Shown one piece after another: positions 32,201 through 44,809 of a DNA stretch of 64,000 nt. Origin of the DNA: Adineta steineri. Lineage: Eukaryota > Rotifera > Eurotatoria > Adinetida > Adinetidae. Every line of letters starts with the position of its first letter. Within the stretch, counting starts at the first letter, position 1. A program made the translations under genes and the position numbers. The notes beneath the pieces were generated by a model. That model ran no database searches. It saw only the letters and a program-made list of their open reading frames with translations, and was not told where the DNA came from. The DNA lies in NCBI GenBank assembly GCA_905250115.1, contig CAJNOI010000031.1:645778-709777 (forward strand), written 5' to 3'.

Positions 32201-32474
32201 ACCCGATAACCTATACTTTATTAGTAAACTATTAGAAAAAATAACAAAGCATTTTCAATTGTATGTTTCATTTCTCGTTTTTTTTGTATGTGTAGAAATA
32301 AAAAAAAAGAAAATGCATGTGTTAACCTCGAATATGTCATTGAATTTATCGATATAGAAATTCTTTCATCCAAACTAACAAATAGTATCTTACCTTGAAA
32401 AAATGTAAGAAATGTCAAATTTAACTTACTTATATTTTTAGATAATTTCAATGTTTTTTTTGTTGTAAGTACGA
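26209..32474. other. Long gene-poor region
   Basis: About 6.3 kb without any supportable gene. The visible ORFs (for example 26728-27158, 31867-32172) are shadows of GAA/GAT tracts (26922-27000) or AT-rich noise. A short (TA)n run lies at about 30560-30583. A GC-richer patch at about 26990-27240 contains CG dinucleotides and GA-rich sequence and could be a promoter or 5' leader, although no gene follows it directly. No tRNA or rRNA was recognised. Part may be upstream sequence of the phospholipase D gene. Confidence 0.5.
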
Positions 32475-35400
32475 ATGAACGACCAAAACGAATTATCAGT
32501 TCGTGGTCCGATAACACTTAAATTTACTGGTGTTGATGATGAATCAGTATCAGAAGATGATGATGATGATAATAATGATATAACAACACATACATCGAAT
32601 TCGATTTTATTTACAAGTAATACAGATACTCATAATCTCACTGTTAATAGCTGCCATGGTAAAGAGAAAAAAACAAATATTGATTTTTGTTCTTTCTTTT
32701 AAAAATTGTTTTTTTTTCTTTTGTATTTTTAAGAAAATAATAATTCAAATCATTGTCGTAATCAATTAACATCAATTCCATATAAAATATATTTTGAACA
32801 ACGTGAACGTCGTTGGATATTTATACCAAATACAGATGTAGTGGTTGTTAGTGTTGCTGTTAGTCGTGAACATCATTTTCGTCTTAATCCATTTTTGTAA
32901 GTAATTGATTTAACTATCATTTTGTTTTTAGGAATGTCGCTTTCTTTTATTGATAAAGTTGTCGAAGACAGTTAAGTTCAGATGAACAGAATTGGCTTGA
33001 TCGTTTAAATAGCAGGTAGTGAGAATTGGGAAAACGTTAAAGAAATACACTCACCCATATAAAATGCTTTCCATAACGACTGATTTTGCTTTTTTATTTT
33101 TTTTATTGATATTAATAATAATTTTATTCTAATTTTTGTTTTTTTGTATATATAAATATTCTCTTTTTTTCATATTTTAAGATATACAATCACATTACGA
33201 CATGGAGAATTCAATTGGACAATCACAAAAAAATATAAAGATTTAGTTATATTTTTTGAACGTATGAATGTATTTCAAAAAGCTGCTGCTCTACCTATTC
33301 CGACCACTTCGTATGCTTAAAAAAATAATCGTTATTCGATATAAATATAAATATATATTTATTTATTTATTTATTCCCTAGACATCGTGAAATTCGTCGT
33401 CAGATGTCCCATTCACAAGCTATACAAGGTTTAACGCTTAAACCTGATATGTTGGTTGATGATAACGATATTAATGATCGAGAAGTAATAATAAAAAGAA
33501 GAAGAAGGAAGAAAAAAAAATTATTTATTTAATTTTTAGAAACTTGTTGCTGAAAAGTTAAATTCAATTGTGAATCATCCCGTTCTTTCACTTCAAAGTG
33601 AATGTGTAAATATAATCTTAAACAGTTCAAAACTTAATCTTATTGAGTCCTCTTTTCTAGATCAAATTTGTTGAATCGTCTCCATTATCATTTATGCGTG
33701 AATTAGGTCGTAAATATAAAGAAGGTATTGTAAAAAAGAATTCCGGTGGTTATAGAGGAGGTTGTTGTGCAAATATTGGTGCACGTATAAAATGGCTTAA
33801 ACGTTGGTTAATTACAAAAGATTCATGGATTGCTTATTTAAATCCTAAAACTGGTCATGTACGCGCTATTATGCTTGTTGATAAATTCTTTCATGTACGT
33901 ACTGGCCGTCTTCATACCGGTTCAGTTAAAAAATTATATATCTCAAATTTATCTCGGTAAGATTTTGAATAAAAACAAATTTGAAATTTATATTTTGCTA
34001 ATTTTTTTAAAGTCGACTGTATCTAAATTGTCCAACTGAACGTAAAGCAATTGAATATTTTGATGATATAAATCGTATGTTAAAAACAACTGGTCAAGAT
34101 TTTCATATTGAACATAGATTTAATTCATTTGCACCTATAAGAGGAAATACAAAATGTCAATGGCTTGTCGATGGTTCTGATTATATGGAAGCTGTTGCTT
34201 ATGCGATTAAATCAGCAACAGAAGAGATCTATATAACTGATTGGTTTCTTAGTCCAGAAATTTATCTTAAACGTCCAGCTTTATCTGATGAATGGCGTTT
34301 TGATAAAATGTTAGAAAAAAAAGCAGTAGGAAAAATAAAATAAGTTGTTTTTTTTATTTCTAATTAATTCTAACTAATTTAGAATGAAGGTGTAAGAATC
34401 TTTGTTTTACTATATAAAGAAGTTGAATTAGCTATTGGAATAAATAGTTCTTACTCAAAAAGAAAATTAATTGAAGCTCACCCACAAAATGTTAAAGTTC
34501 TTCGTTATCCAGATCATACAGGACAAAATGCCGTTTTATTTTGGGGACATCATGAAAAATTAGTTATTGTTGATCAAAGCATTGCGTTATTTGGAGGGTT
34601 AGATTTATGTTATGGCCGATGGGATAATTATCAGCATTTGTAAGTAGTATATTTAATATTTAAAATATTTGATTTTGTTTTTCTGCTTTTTAGATTAACT
34701 GATTTCGGAAGTGCATTACCGGTGAAACATCATACAAGTCAAAGTGTGCCCAGAACACATAGTGTTCCATTAGTAAGTTGAGGACAATTTTATATTTGAA
34801 TTCAAAATCGAAATTAATTATAAAACAAATTCTGTGTAGTATTTCTCTAAAGAGTTATTAAAGTAATAAGATCTGATGACATTCTGTCATTCATTTTTCC
34901 AATTGAATTTTATCGATGTTTTGCAAATTCTGATAGAAATTTAACGGTTGAAATAATTCGCCTGAGTATAGATGAAACATAATTATCTAGTAGAAAGATT
35001 ATACATAAATTTTATCTACATAAAATTATTTAGATTCATCCAATAATTCAATCACCCGTATCGATTGATGCACTTGATCTTGATGGTGCAACATGTAATC
35101 GTTTTATTCATGCAAATAATCATATTGAACCATTGACTGAGCCTACTCCATCACCATCTCCTCGTCCGATAACTACAACTGATATGTTTATTCCACCAAA
35201 AATCGCTCAATTTCGTAGTGAATATCATCTTAAAGATCGTCTTAAAGACGTTCCTACAAGTGAATCGACTTCACATACTATAAATGATAATCCGATACCA
35301 TTATCACCTAATCGTTCAATATCGAAAGTACTCAGTGATCAAACATTTGATACAATTGATCGAACAATAACACCAACACGACGTTTTTCATCATCAGATA

Positions 35401-38233
35401 TTGATCAACAATCAGTTCATTTAGTNNNNNNNNNNTAATTTTAATCATACACTTTTTACAAATATATATAAACGTGCACATCGTTCATCATCAGCTGATT
35501 CTCAAGTATTTGCAAATCCAATGCATAATCGTGATCGTCCTGCACGTCGACGATATCAAAGTGTTAAAGATTCAGATATGAATGATGAACATACGACATC
35601 CGATAGTGTATATAGTCGAGCTTTAGAAAAACTTAAGAATCAATCTGAATTGCAACAACAACAACTAGAAGAACCACAATCAAATCGTATATATCGAACT
35701 ACACTTTCGATACCGGATGGCGGAACTCGACGTGTGTCTGCCGATGCAACCTCTCGACAAAGACTTTCTTCCAGCGGAACAGCATCAGATTCTCAAACAG
35801 AAAATAATCAACAACAACAACAAAAATCAGCAAAATTAAATATTGAATCAACTAATCGTATAAAAAAACTCTCATTTCTTTCTGCTCGTAGACGTGCGAG
35901 TTATTATCCAAGTGCACCATCAAATGGTTTAACAGATGAACAAAAAAAGAAACGAGATGTCATATGGCCACTTAAACGATCCTATTCATTTGATACACCA
36001 TTTCATCGTGAAACAATTGATGCTTTGAATAAAGGTATGTTTTAAAACAAAAAATTTCTTAAATAAAAAAATAAAGTCTAAAATAAATCTATCGTAAAAC
36101 TAATTCATTTACAGACCAGGATATTTATTCTCCATTAGAGTCTTGTAAGTAAGAATGTTTCCACTTGTCTGTTCCTTACACTTAATATATTCTCTATTTT
36201 TTTCTTCGGTTTTCTTTTATCATTATTATTTCATTGTAACTTATTATAAATGATAAATATTCTAATCATTGTAATAAGTTTTGCACGATTTATATATTTT
36301 CTTTTTCTTTGTTGCTTCATTATTTTTCTTTATATAAATATATGTGTTTGAAATTTTAGACAGTGGGTCTCGATGGGAAAGATTAAAACTTGGTATTCAA
36401 TCAAAAATCTATCGTTTTACAAAATCAACAGAAGATGTTTCAACATTAGGTCTTACACCAATAATACAAACAAATTCTTCCGAGAATCAATCAGTCCCAT
36501 TTTCTAGTCGTTATCTTGGTGTTAATGCTGCTCAAGGAATTGATCGTAATCGTTTACGTGATAAAATACGTCGTGTGACATTAAATCTTAAGACAAGTTG
36601 GAGACAACGTTCAGATTTTAATGAATCAGATGAATCAGATATTGATCATAATGATTCTTATCATGATTCATTACATGATGATATGAGTTCATTTATTGGC
36701 CCAGCAATGAAATCTACAACACATCAACTTGGTTTACAAGGTTCATCAAAAATGTGGTTTGGAAAAGATTATGCAAATTTTTTACTTCGTGATTTTCGTA
36801 ATCTTGATCAACCATTTCAAGATCAAATTGATCGTAATACAACACCACGTATGCCATGGCATGATATTGGAGGTTTTGTATATGGTGCTGCTGCACGAGA
36901 TTTAGCAAGACATTTTATTGAACGATGGAATTTTATAAAAAGACAAAAAGTTAAAGATGATGAACGTTATCCATTTTTATTACCAAAATCTTATGGAGCA
37001 TATACACCATGTCCTAAACTTCTTTCTAATACATTTAATTGTTCAACACAAGTAAAAACAAAAAAAAATCTTGTTTCTCATTTTTATTTTATTTTTATTT
37101 CTAATAGGTATTAAGAAGTGTTGGTCGATGGTCAACAGGTAGAAATGAGACTGAAGAATCTATTCATATGGCATTTATTGATATGATAACGAAAGCAAAA
37201 TATTATATTTATATTGAAAATCAATTTTTTGTTTCATTAATTGGTGATTCAACTGTACATAATGGTATAGCTGATGCTTTATTTAAACGAATTATACGTG
37301 CACATCAGTAAAGAAAAATATTTTTTTTTAAATGACATTTTTTTTTGTAAATATTTTCTTTGTAGAGAAAAAGAAACATTTCGTGTTTATATTGTCATGC
37401 CATTAATACCCGGTTTTGAAGGTCAATATGGTACATCAAAAGCAACAGCATTACAAGCAATAACACATTGGAATTATCGATCCATATCACAAGGTCAACA
37501 ATCATTATTAGCTCGTTTATCAAAAGAAGTTGGTGATCCACATCGTTATATATGTTTTTTTGGTTTACGAACATGGTCAGAAATGAATGGACGTCTTGTA
37601 TCAGAAATTGTTTATGTACATAGTAAATTAGTTGTTGTTGATGATACTCGTGTATTAATTGGATCAGCAAATATCAATGATAGAAGTTTAATTGGTGATC
37701 GAGATTCTGAAATATCTGTTCTATTTGAAGATACAGAATTTGTACATGGAAAAATGAATGGAAATGATATTCAAGTAGGAAAATTTGCAAGTGGTTTACG
37801 TAAAAGATTATTTCGAGAACATTTGGGAGATTTTGATGGAACACAAATAAACTATCAAGATCCAATATCAGATTCATTTTACAAAGATATTTGGTTATCA
37901 ACAGCAGCTAGAAATACAACAATGTTTGAAAAGGTTTAGAATTTTTTCTTTTTGTTTATTTATTTTATCTTTATATTGATTTGTTTATTTGTTTTTCTTT
38001 CAATTAAGATATTTAATTGTATACCAACGGATTCAGCATTTACATTTACACAATTACGTGAAATACAATCAGCGTCGAAACTTTGTGAAACTAATCCTGA
38101 TGAAGCACGACGTTTACTTCAATCAGTACGTGGTTATTTAGTATTGATACCACATAAATTTCTTTCAAAAGAATATCTTGGACCACGTTTACCAGCTAAA
38201 GAAATTTTAGCACCTGCTTGGTTTTGGACATAA
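32475..38233 (+). CDS. PLD1: Phospholipase D, PX-PH-HKD type
   Basis: Sixteen exons are in frame apart from an assembly gap. The first is 32475-32658; the main ones are 33661-33956, 34013-34325, 34383-34639, 35034-36034 (contains the Ns), 36360-37051, 37366-37933 and 38009-38233. An acidic N-terminus leads to a PX domain (33182 on), then a PH-like region ([18 protein letters not shown]). HKD1 is HHEKLVIVD then GGLD (about 34545-34610). HKD2 is VHSKLVVVD with GSANINDRS (about 37615-37690). The end, PAWFWT, matches the invariant PLD C-terminus. The enzyme hydrolyses phosphatidylcholine to phosphatidic acid and choline at membranes. A Ser/Gln-rich insert of several hundred residues separates the HKD halves, far longer than in vertebrate PLD1. 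The ten Ns lie in this insert; the reading frame resumes if the true gap is a multiple of three. Confidence 0.92.
35426..35435. other. Assembly gap (10 Ns) inside a PLD exon
   Basis: A placeholder of ten Ns in the low-complexity loop exon. An open frame runs into it and out of it, so the true missing length should be divisible by three; ten is therefore not the real size. Confidence 0.9.
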
Positions 38234-39656
38234 ATGTTCCAAAATATATATTTATATATACATACATATATATACGTACACACATATTATTTTTATTATT
38301 TATTCTTTTGGCAATTATAGATTATTATTAATCTAGATGCAATACAAAGCAATTCTTCTTTTTTTTTCAATACAGTATCTTTCCGAACAGATTTGGAAGG
38401 AAAAATAATTGACCGAAAAAGAAAAGAACAGAGTTCCGTCCATGTTTATTTTTTGTCGCCAGTTTTTATCATTTATTAGTTATTGATCACTGAAGCATAA
38501 CAAAAAAAACAATATATATATATATATAAATATATATTTGACTCCTCTTAAAATGATAAATGTTTTTCTTTTCTACATGTGATAATATTCTGTGCGATTT
38601 AGTATTTTGTATTTTGACATGTCTTTATTTCTACAAAATTTCATTTACTATTATATAACAACTATTTCTCTAGGATGTTTTTTTCTATGTACTTATATAA
38701 GACACATTCCTTGATTCTTCTTTCGATATCCGTCGATGATGATTCTTGAAATGTTTTACTTCATGTTTTTTTTTCTTGGAAGAGTGTGCATGTCTTTTTT
38801 TTCTTTTTTTTTTAATGTTATTTATTAAAGATAAATGGCGATAATAAAAGAACTAATATGGACAATGAGGAAGATAGATCAAAAATATAATTTCTTTTCT
38901 TTTCTTTTTTCCAGAATATAAAAATCTTTATTATTAATAATGGTATAACTAATATCTTTTAAATTTGAATTTATTTAAATACTGAAATAGTATTATATTT
39001 ATATTACAATAATTATAATATCTCTTTTGAATAATCTTCTTTATTATAAATATTAAACCATCATCGGATTAAATTTCATTTAGATTATGTGAAAAATAAG
39101 AAGCTGATGGCGGTTATTTAATAATATCGTGAGAATTAGCACATTTGCATTTAGAGATTATTTTATATCAACATACGTCATTCAGTTGAGGCACTAAATA
39201 ATCTATGAATCATCGATAAATATGACGATGCATGATAAAAATGGATTTTTTCTTCTATTTAAAAAAGTACATTTAAACATTATGTAATAATTATATCTAC
39301 AAGAACAAAAAAAAAGTTCTTTAAAATTCAAATAAAAAAAAATTCATTACTCATGAGTATAGAATGTAATAATACTTTTACCTTTCAACTGAATAATAGA
39401 TTTTTGTAATTTTGACCCTGGATATTTTTTTTCCATTTTCTATTATTAATCAAATATCAATAACAAAAAAATAACAATTTCCCATGAGATATTTTATGAT
39501 ATCTCATCTAAGTTTTTAATTTAATATCGTTATCATTATAAAAAAAACTTAGATAACCATTTAAAAAAAGAATATATAAATATGACCTGTAGTTAATACT
39601 CCTTACATTTATTTTATAGTCTTATCTTTTTCATCATTTTAGATATTGCTATCAAC
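38234..39656. other. Intergenic region between PLD and GILT
   Basis: About 1.4 kb of AT-rich, homopolymer-rich sequence with a TA/CA-rich stretch just after the PLD stop. No ORF or RNA gene was recognised. A pyrimidine-rich acceptor-like site (TTTTAG at about 39642) precedes the GILT start. Confidence 0.4.
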
Positions 39657-40625
39657 ATGTATGTGTCGTTTATACTTTCAACGATCCTTTTTTTCTACAT
39701 CAGTGGTGGTTTAGCCGTCAATTGCCCAAAATCATCAGCTAATTGGTGTGATAATAAAGATATTGCACAAGCTTGTGGTGTATGTATTTATATGAAAAAA
39801 ATATTTATTCGATCTCACTTTTTTGTTAAATTCTAATATCAGGTAATTGATCAATGTAATAAGTATGTTTGGAATATTCATGCTGCAGATGATCGTGTTA
39901 ATTTAACTGTTTACTATGAAACTCTTTGTCCAGATTGTCGAGATTTTATTAAAACACAAGTTTGGAATGCTTATCAATCAATTCTTAGTATTGTTAATAT
40001 AAGTTTTGTTCCATATGGAAATGCACGTGAAGTATATCGACCTGAAACTCAATTATACCAATTCTATTGTCAACATGGTTCTGATGAATGTTATGGAAAT
40101 TTAATTCATGTAAATAAATTAATTTTATTTCATTTTTATAAAAATTCCCCTTTTCTTAGACTTGTGTTATACATCTATACCCAAATACAACAGCACATTT
40201 AGTAAGAATAAATTATTTTATTAAAAAAACTGTATTTCATCTTTGTATTATCTAGCCATTTATTTATTGTACTGAATCAACTGATGGTGATATTGAAACA
40301 GTAGCTACACAATGTGCAGAAAAAACATCAATTGATTTTAATAAAGTTAATTCATGTGTACAAAGTCGATTAGGTAATCAATTACAACATTTATATGCTA
40401 ACCAAACAGATAGTCTTCAACCACCTCATCAATATGTACCTTGGATAACAATCAATGGTGAACATACAGAAGAAATGGAACAAGCAGCTGAAAAAGATCT
40501 TATCGGAGTTATATGCAAATCTTATAAAGTAATTTCTTCGAAATTAAATTTTATCAATATTCATATTAAACATATACCTTTTTTAGGGTTCAAATCCACC
40601 AGCTCAATGCACGAAAAATTTATAA
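39657..40625 (+). CDS. IFI30: GILT-like lysosomal thiol reductase
   Basis: Five exons (39657-39779, 39843-40109, 40160-40201, 40256-40528, 40587-40625) give 247 aa. A signal peptide (about 1-20) is followed by a Cys-rich pro-region. The active-site CPDC is at residues 70-73, in the thioredoxin-like strand VYYETLCPDC. The family signature CQHGxxECxGNxxxxC is intact (CQHGSDECYGNLIHTC, spanning an intron). Further Cys residues and several N-glycosylation sites follow. GILT enzymes reduce protein disulfides at acidic pH in lysosomes and endosomes. An AATAAA at 40738-40743 and a new acceptor-like AG 44 nt later suggest close coupling to the next ORF. Confidence 0.92.
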
Positions 40626-40786
40626 ACAATTGACATACTATATTTTTTTTCATTATTATATCAAAGTCTTTCGTAATTTTTTCTCTTTCTATTTCCGATT
40701 AATTAAATGAGCTTTTTACTAATATGTTATTAATTTAAATAAAATCGTTAATCTTTCTTTTTTCTTTTTTTTCTCTACAATTCATA

Positions 40787-40986
40787 GCAACAGAATGAAT
40801 AATGATGTTTATTTTTATCTGATCTATCTTATATTATTAATAGTTTTATATATTTATTATATAATAATTATTCTACAAGACAAAAGTAATCTATTTGATG
40901 ATAATGAACAATATGATTACTTAGATAATTATGAATGTAAAATACCACGTTTGTTATGGTTTAAAAAAGGATATCGATTACGTTGA
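40787..40986 (+). CDS. Small single-pass membrane protein or upstream ORF
   Basis: A 63-aa ORF starts at 40795, seven bases after a pyrimidine-tract AG (40787). The first ~28 residues are a strongly hydrophobic segment; the rest is Asp/Tyr-rich, then basic (LLWFKKGYRLR). No family is recognised. It lies 170 bp after the GILT stop and 190 bp before the riboflavin transporter ATG, and its stop rules out direct in-frame splicing into that gene. It may be a real micro-protein, an upstream ORF in the transporter leader, or chance in AT-rich DNA. Confidence 0.35.
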
Positions 40987-41178
40987 CCTTTGATATTTTC
41001 AGATCTGGTCTTTTTTTTCTAAACACATTGTTTATACAAGTAAGAGAGAGAAAGAAAAAAAAGAGAAATATGCACGAAACACGAGTACGAATTATGGTTT
41101 CTTTTTTTTTTCGTATATTACTTGTACAATTTTTGTATATTCTGTTTTGTTTTTCTTCTTACATTTATTTTTTTCAGA

Positions 41179-42489
41179 ATGATTGAAAATAAGTGGACAG
41201 TAAAGGAATATATAACTTACAGTCTTTTAACACTTGTTTTTCTTTCATCATGGACAGATATTAATGGTATATTTGCTGAATTACCACAAATTATTTTAAC
41301 TCAACCAGAACGTTGGAAACTTGGCGCATATCTTGCACTTATTACAAACTTTGGTAATATTGCACCATTAACACTTGTTATTATAAAATGTTTAAGTAAA
41401 AAACGTACACTTAATTCTATTCCAATAAATTATGTTGTTATTAGTATTGGTATGTTATCATGTTTTCTGCTGATTTTCTTTTGGCAACGTACAGCAATAA
41501 TAAAAAATCAAAATTATAGTTTAACACTTCTTATACTTGCATTTTTTCTATCATTACTCGATTGTACATCATCAGTTTCATTTGCTGATTATATACAAAA
41601 ATTTCGACGCGAATTTACAAGTGCACTTTTTCTTGGGGAAAGTTTAACATCAGTTATACCAAGTTTATTAGCGATTGGACAAGGGAATGGTCAACTTTAT
41701 TGTACATCATCATTAATTAATGGAACAAATACAACAACTGCTGTTTATAAAACTGCACGATTTTCAGTTTCAATTTATTTCTTATGTTTATTTATACTTT
41801 TAACAATTTCATTTATTGCATTTATACTTTTACAATGGACAAAAATCGCACGAAATTCACGTCAATTTATATCGAAAACAAATGAAGATAATAATAATAA
41901 TGAAACTGTAAATACACTTGTCGAACAACAAGATGTTACTACTATTCCATCTGAATCATTTCAGTTAACTAAAACATCCTACCTTCTTCTTTCATTTGGA
42001 TGTACATATACAAGTTCAATTCTATTCGGAATGCTTCTTTCCATCTCAACATATGTTCTAATGCCATATGGACATCGAATATTTTATCTTGGAACAATTT
42101 TATCACCATGGATGTTAACATTAATTTGGATTTTAGGTATGATAAAACCTATAATATCTAAACGTTATATATTATTATTTATTCTATTGGGTACAATAAC
42201 ATTTTCATTTGATTTATATGTCTCATTTAAAAGTCCATGTCCACCATTTGTTAATACAACAAAAGGTAATATTTTTATTTTATTTATTTGGCTTAGTACT
42301 TATGTATTATTGGGATATCCTCGTTTAATTATTGCAAATTATGTTCGAAATTATTCATCAAATGGAATGTTTTGGTATGGTGTAAATGTTCAATTAGGTG
42401 CATTAATTGGTTCGATTATAGCTTATCTTTTAATAGAAACATTTTCTCTACTTCGTGAATGTATACCTTGTGAAATACTTCATTGTTAA
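41179..42489 (+). CDS. SLC52A: SLC52-type riboflavin transporter
   Basis: A single coding exon of 436 aa with about eleven membrane segments. The start chosen is the ATG one base after a TTTTTTTCAG acceptor (41177). A donor-like GTAAGAGAG at about 41040 would make a 5' UTR intron of about 138 nt; otherwise this is a spliced-leader site. Diagnostic blocks of the RFVT family are present: SSWTDINGIFAELP near the N-terminus and SSVSFADYIQKF with FTSALFLGESLTSVIPS in the middle. The C-terminus is Cys-rich. The central cytosolic loop (about residues 240-270) is Asn/Glu-rich. Family members import vitamin B2 across the plasma membrane, in keeping with riboflavin being a dietary need in animals. Confidence 0.9.
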   Translation: MIENKWTVKEYITYSLLTLVFLSSWTDINGIFAELPQIILTQPERWKLGAYLALITNFGNIAPLTLVIIKCLSKKRTLNSIPINYVVISIGMLSCFLLIFFWQRTAIIKNQNYSLTLLILAFFLSLLDCTSSVSFADYIQKFRREFTSALFLGESLTSVIPSLLAIGQGNGQLYCTSSLINGTNTTTAVYKTARFSVSIYFLCLFILLTISFIAFILLQWTKIARNSRQFISKTNEDNNNNETVNTLVEQQDVTTIPSESFQLTKTSYLLLSFGCTYTSSILFGMLLSISTYVLMPYGHRIFYLGTILSPWMLTLIWILGMIKPIISKRYILLFILLGTITFSFDLYVSFKSPCPPFVNTTKGNIFILFIWLSTYVLLGYPRLIIANYVRNYSSNGMFWYGVNVQLGALIGSIIAYLLIETFSLLRECIPCEILHC

Positions 42490-43779
42490 TTGTTAATAAG
42501 ACAAATATACTTTTCCTCAACTAAAGATTGATGAAGACATTCTTTCTTTTACTTAAGGCATATATGTATACATATATATCATATGGATTATATGTCATCC
42601 GTACTCGTCGTCCCATTAGTAGTTTTTGATGAATAATCATCTTGTCAGAACACGCGTGTATTCTTTTGTACGTGTCCTTAAAACATATTATAACTCATCT
42701 ATTGTTCATTCGCTAGACATATTATACTTTTTTATGTTATTCACATTAATAACTGTTGATTTTACTGAAGACAAAACATTATTATGTTTTGATCTCTTTT
42801 CTCGAATAGAAAAAAATAAAATAAAATGAAGAGATGAAATAGAACTATCGTTTACCTTTTAAAAATTTTTGATTCATATCAAATCTTATTCATTCTATAT
42901 GAATAGATAATACATCAAATGATAATTGGCTATATCTCCTCTTCTTCTTCTTCTTCCTTCTTGATCAAAATGATTGATATTGAACAGATCTCTCTTTCCT
43001 ATTGTTGATATAAGAGGAAGAATAATTGATTAACTATTTTAATATAAAGACTTCGTTTGCTTTTTTTCTACTTGCAATGAATAATTAAATCTAGCGTGAC
43101 AAGTTTTTCTGTATGTGTCCCTCCTTTTTTTTTTATTATAAATATTAGTTCAATAAGTTCGCACATTCAAATCTATTTCTAAATAGAAAAAAACAACATG
43201 AACATTAATTCCTTTACTTATTAATATGAACGACAGAAAAATGTTGGCAGCATGTCCCATATGAACACTGTCAATATGTATCTCTGTGCACATACAAATC
43301 GATTATTATTAGTCTTCATCGCACGCGATATTGAAGAAGTTAAACAGATAATGCTCTTATTTCTAGACATCCCCTCTCCTTGATACGTGTGTACACATAA
43401 AAATGAATCTTTTTTTATTTACCTATATCGATATACACAAAAAAAAAATCTATTAAATGATTATATCATTCGATTAAGTCCAAGGGCTTAGAATAAAATA
43501 GTCATTGTTGACATCTTCTTATTTTTCACCTAAAGCAATTTATATGTTGATGAGTTTGAAAATCGTCTTCGCTCGATTAAGTTTAGATAGATAAAACATT
43601 TAGATATGTCTTGAGTGCATTCAAATGAGTTTAAATGAAGTCATTTACTTTTAGTATATATATATATATATATTTCTTACAATCAGAACAACACACACAC
43701 ACTATCAAATCTATGTACAAACACCGGTATGCAAGAGAAAAAAAACGACGTGATGGCATTATTTGTCATATCTATATGG
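42490..43779. other. Intergenic region, convergent 3' ends
   Basis: SLC52A (+) and HAND (-) end toward each other here. The sequence is AT-rich with short TA and CA runs (about 43655-43705). ORFs near 42626 and 43635 are noise; the latter is antisense to the HAND last exon. Confidence 0.4.
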
Positions 43780-44809
43780 CTATCGCATTTTTGCATTGCT
43801 ATGTCTTAAATACGGCTTGTCATATGTGCGTAGTTTGTGTATTGTTTTTGTACTCGATGATGAGCTACTATGAGAAAGTGTAGGTGAATTTGATAAACTT
43901 CCGGATGATGTATTCAATTGTAATTGTGGTGGCAATGTTTGAGGTAAAGGATTTGTTTCATTAGTTGATTGATTTTGTTGTTGTTGAAAATTTTCATTAC
44001 GATTTAATTCTGACTGCCAAACTGCCTGTGGCCATCCTGTTCGTCCTTTGATTTTACGTGGTGATAATGAGTTATCAAACTATAAAAAAAAATAAAGATA
44101 TTAAAATAATTAATTTGTTATTTTTTTTTTCTTAATTGATATTCTTACCTTCATTAGATCTCTATGATCTTTTCTTGTTTTAATAATTTCAGCTTTAAAT
44201 GCACTTGGCATGGCTGTTGGATCATCTTTAGATAATATATCCATGAGAAATTCAATATATTTTGTAGCTAATTTAAGTGTTTTTATCTTGGATAATTTTG
44301 TGTCAGGTTGAACATTGGGTATCGCTGTGCGTAGATCGGAAAAAGCTGTATTTATAGATTGTGTACGACGGCGCTCTTTTTTATTAGCTGAGACACGTCG
44401 TTTAAAACAACGAGGAGCACCTTAAAACGTATAAAAAAGTTTTCTGTGCTCGAAAATAAAAAGAAAAACAAGGAAACTTGACTATACCTGTTCCACCAAG
44501 ATTTGATCCGATTGTTGCTTGTCCTTCAATGCTTATTTCATTGTCAATAGAAGATGATGATGTTGTCCAAGCAAGATTATAATCATATGGCATGATTGAA
44601 TGATCATAATTTTGTACAGTTTGATTATGATTATTCGTATTAATATTATTATTATCAAATGAATATGTTTCAAGTTCATTTGTTGGATAATATGATGTTG
44701 AAATTCGATTATATGGATGATAACGAGAATTATGATGATGTCGATTAAATATTACACCGGATGGTGAAGTTGGTGAAGATGTATAACTATCATTTGGTGA
44801 ATTAAACAT
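43780..44809 (-). CDS. HAND: HAND bHLH transcription factor
   Basis: Three exons on the minus strand (44488-44809, 44149-44420, 43780-44079) give about 297 aa. Exon 1 is a low-complexity Ser/Tyr/Asn-rich region. Exon 2 carries the whole bHLH: basic [19 protein letters not shown], then the loop [19 protein letters not shown] and helix 2 [11 protein letters not shown], followed by SAFKAEI. Exon 3 begins with [15 protein letters not shown], the HAND-specific block after the bHLH. The tail is Gln- then Ser-rich. HAND proteins bind E-boxes as dimers with E-proteins and specify visceral/cardiac mesoderm in animals; in rotifers a role in muscle or gut mesoderm is only inference. The 5' flank is CT-rich. 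Confidence 0.93.
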
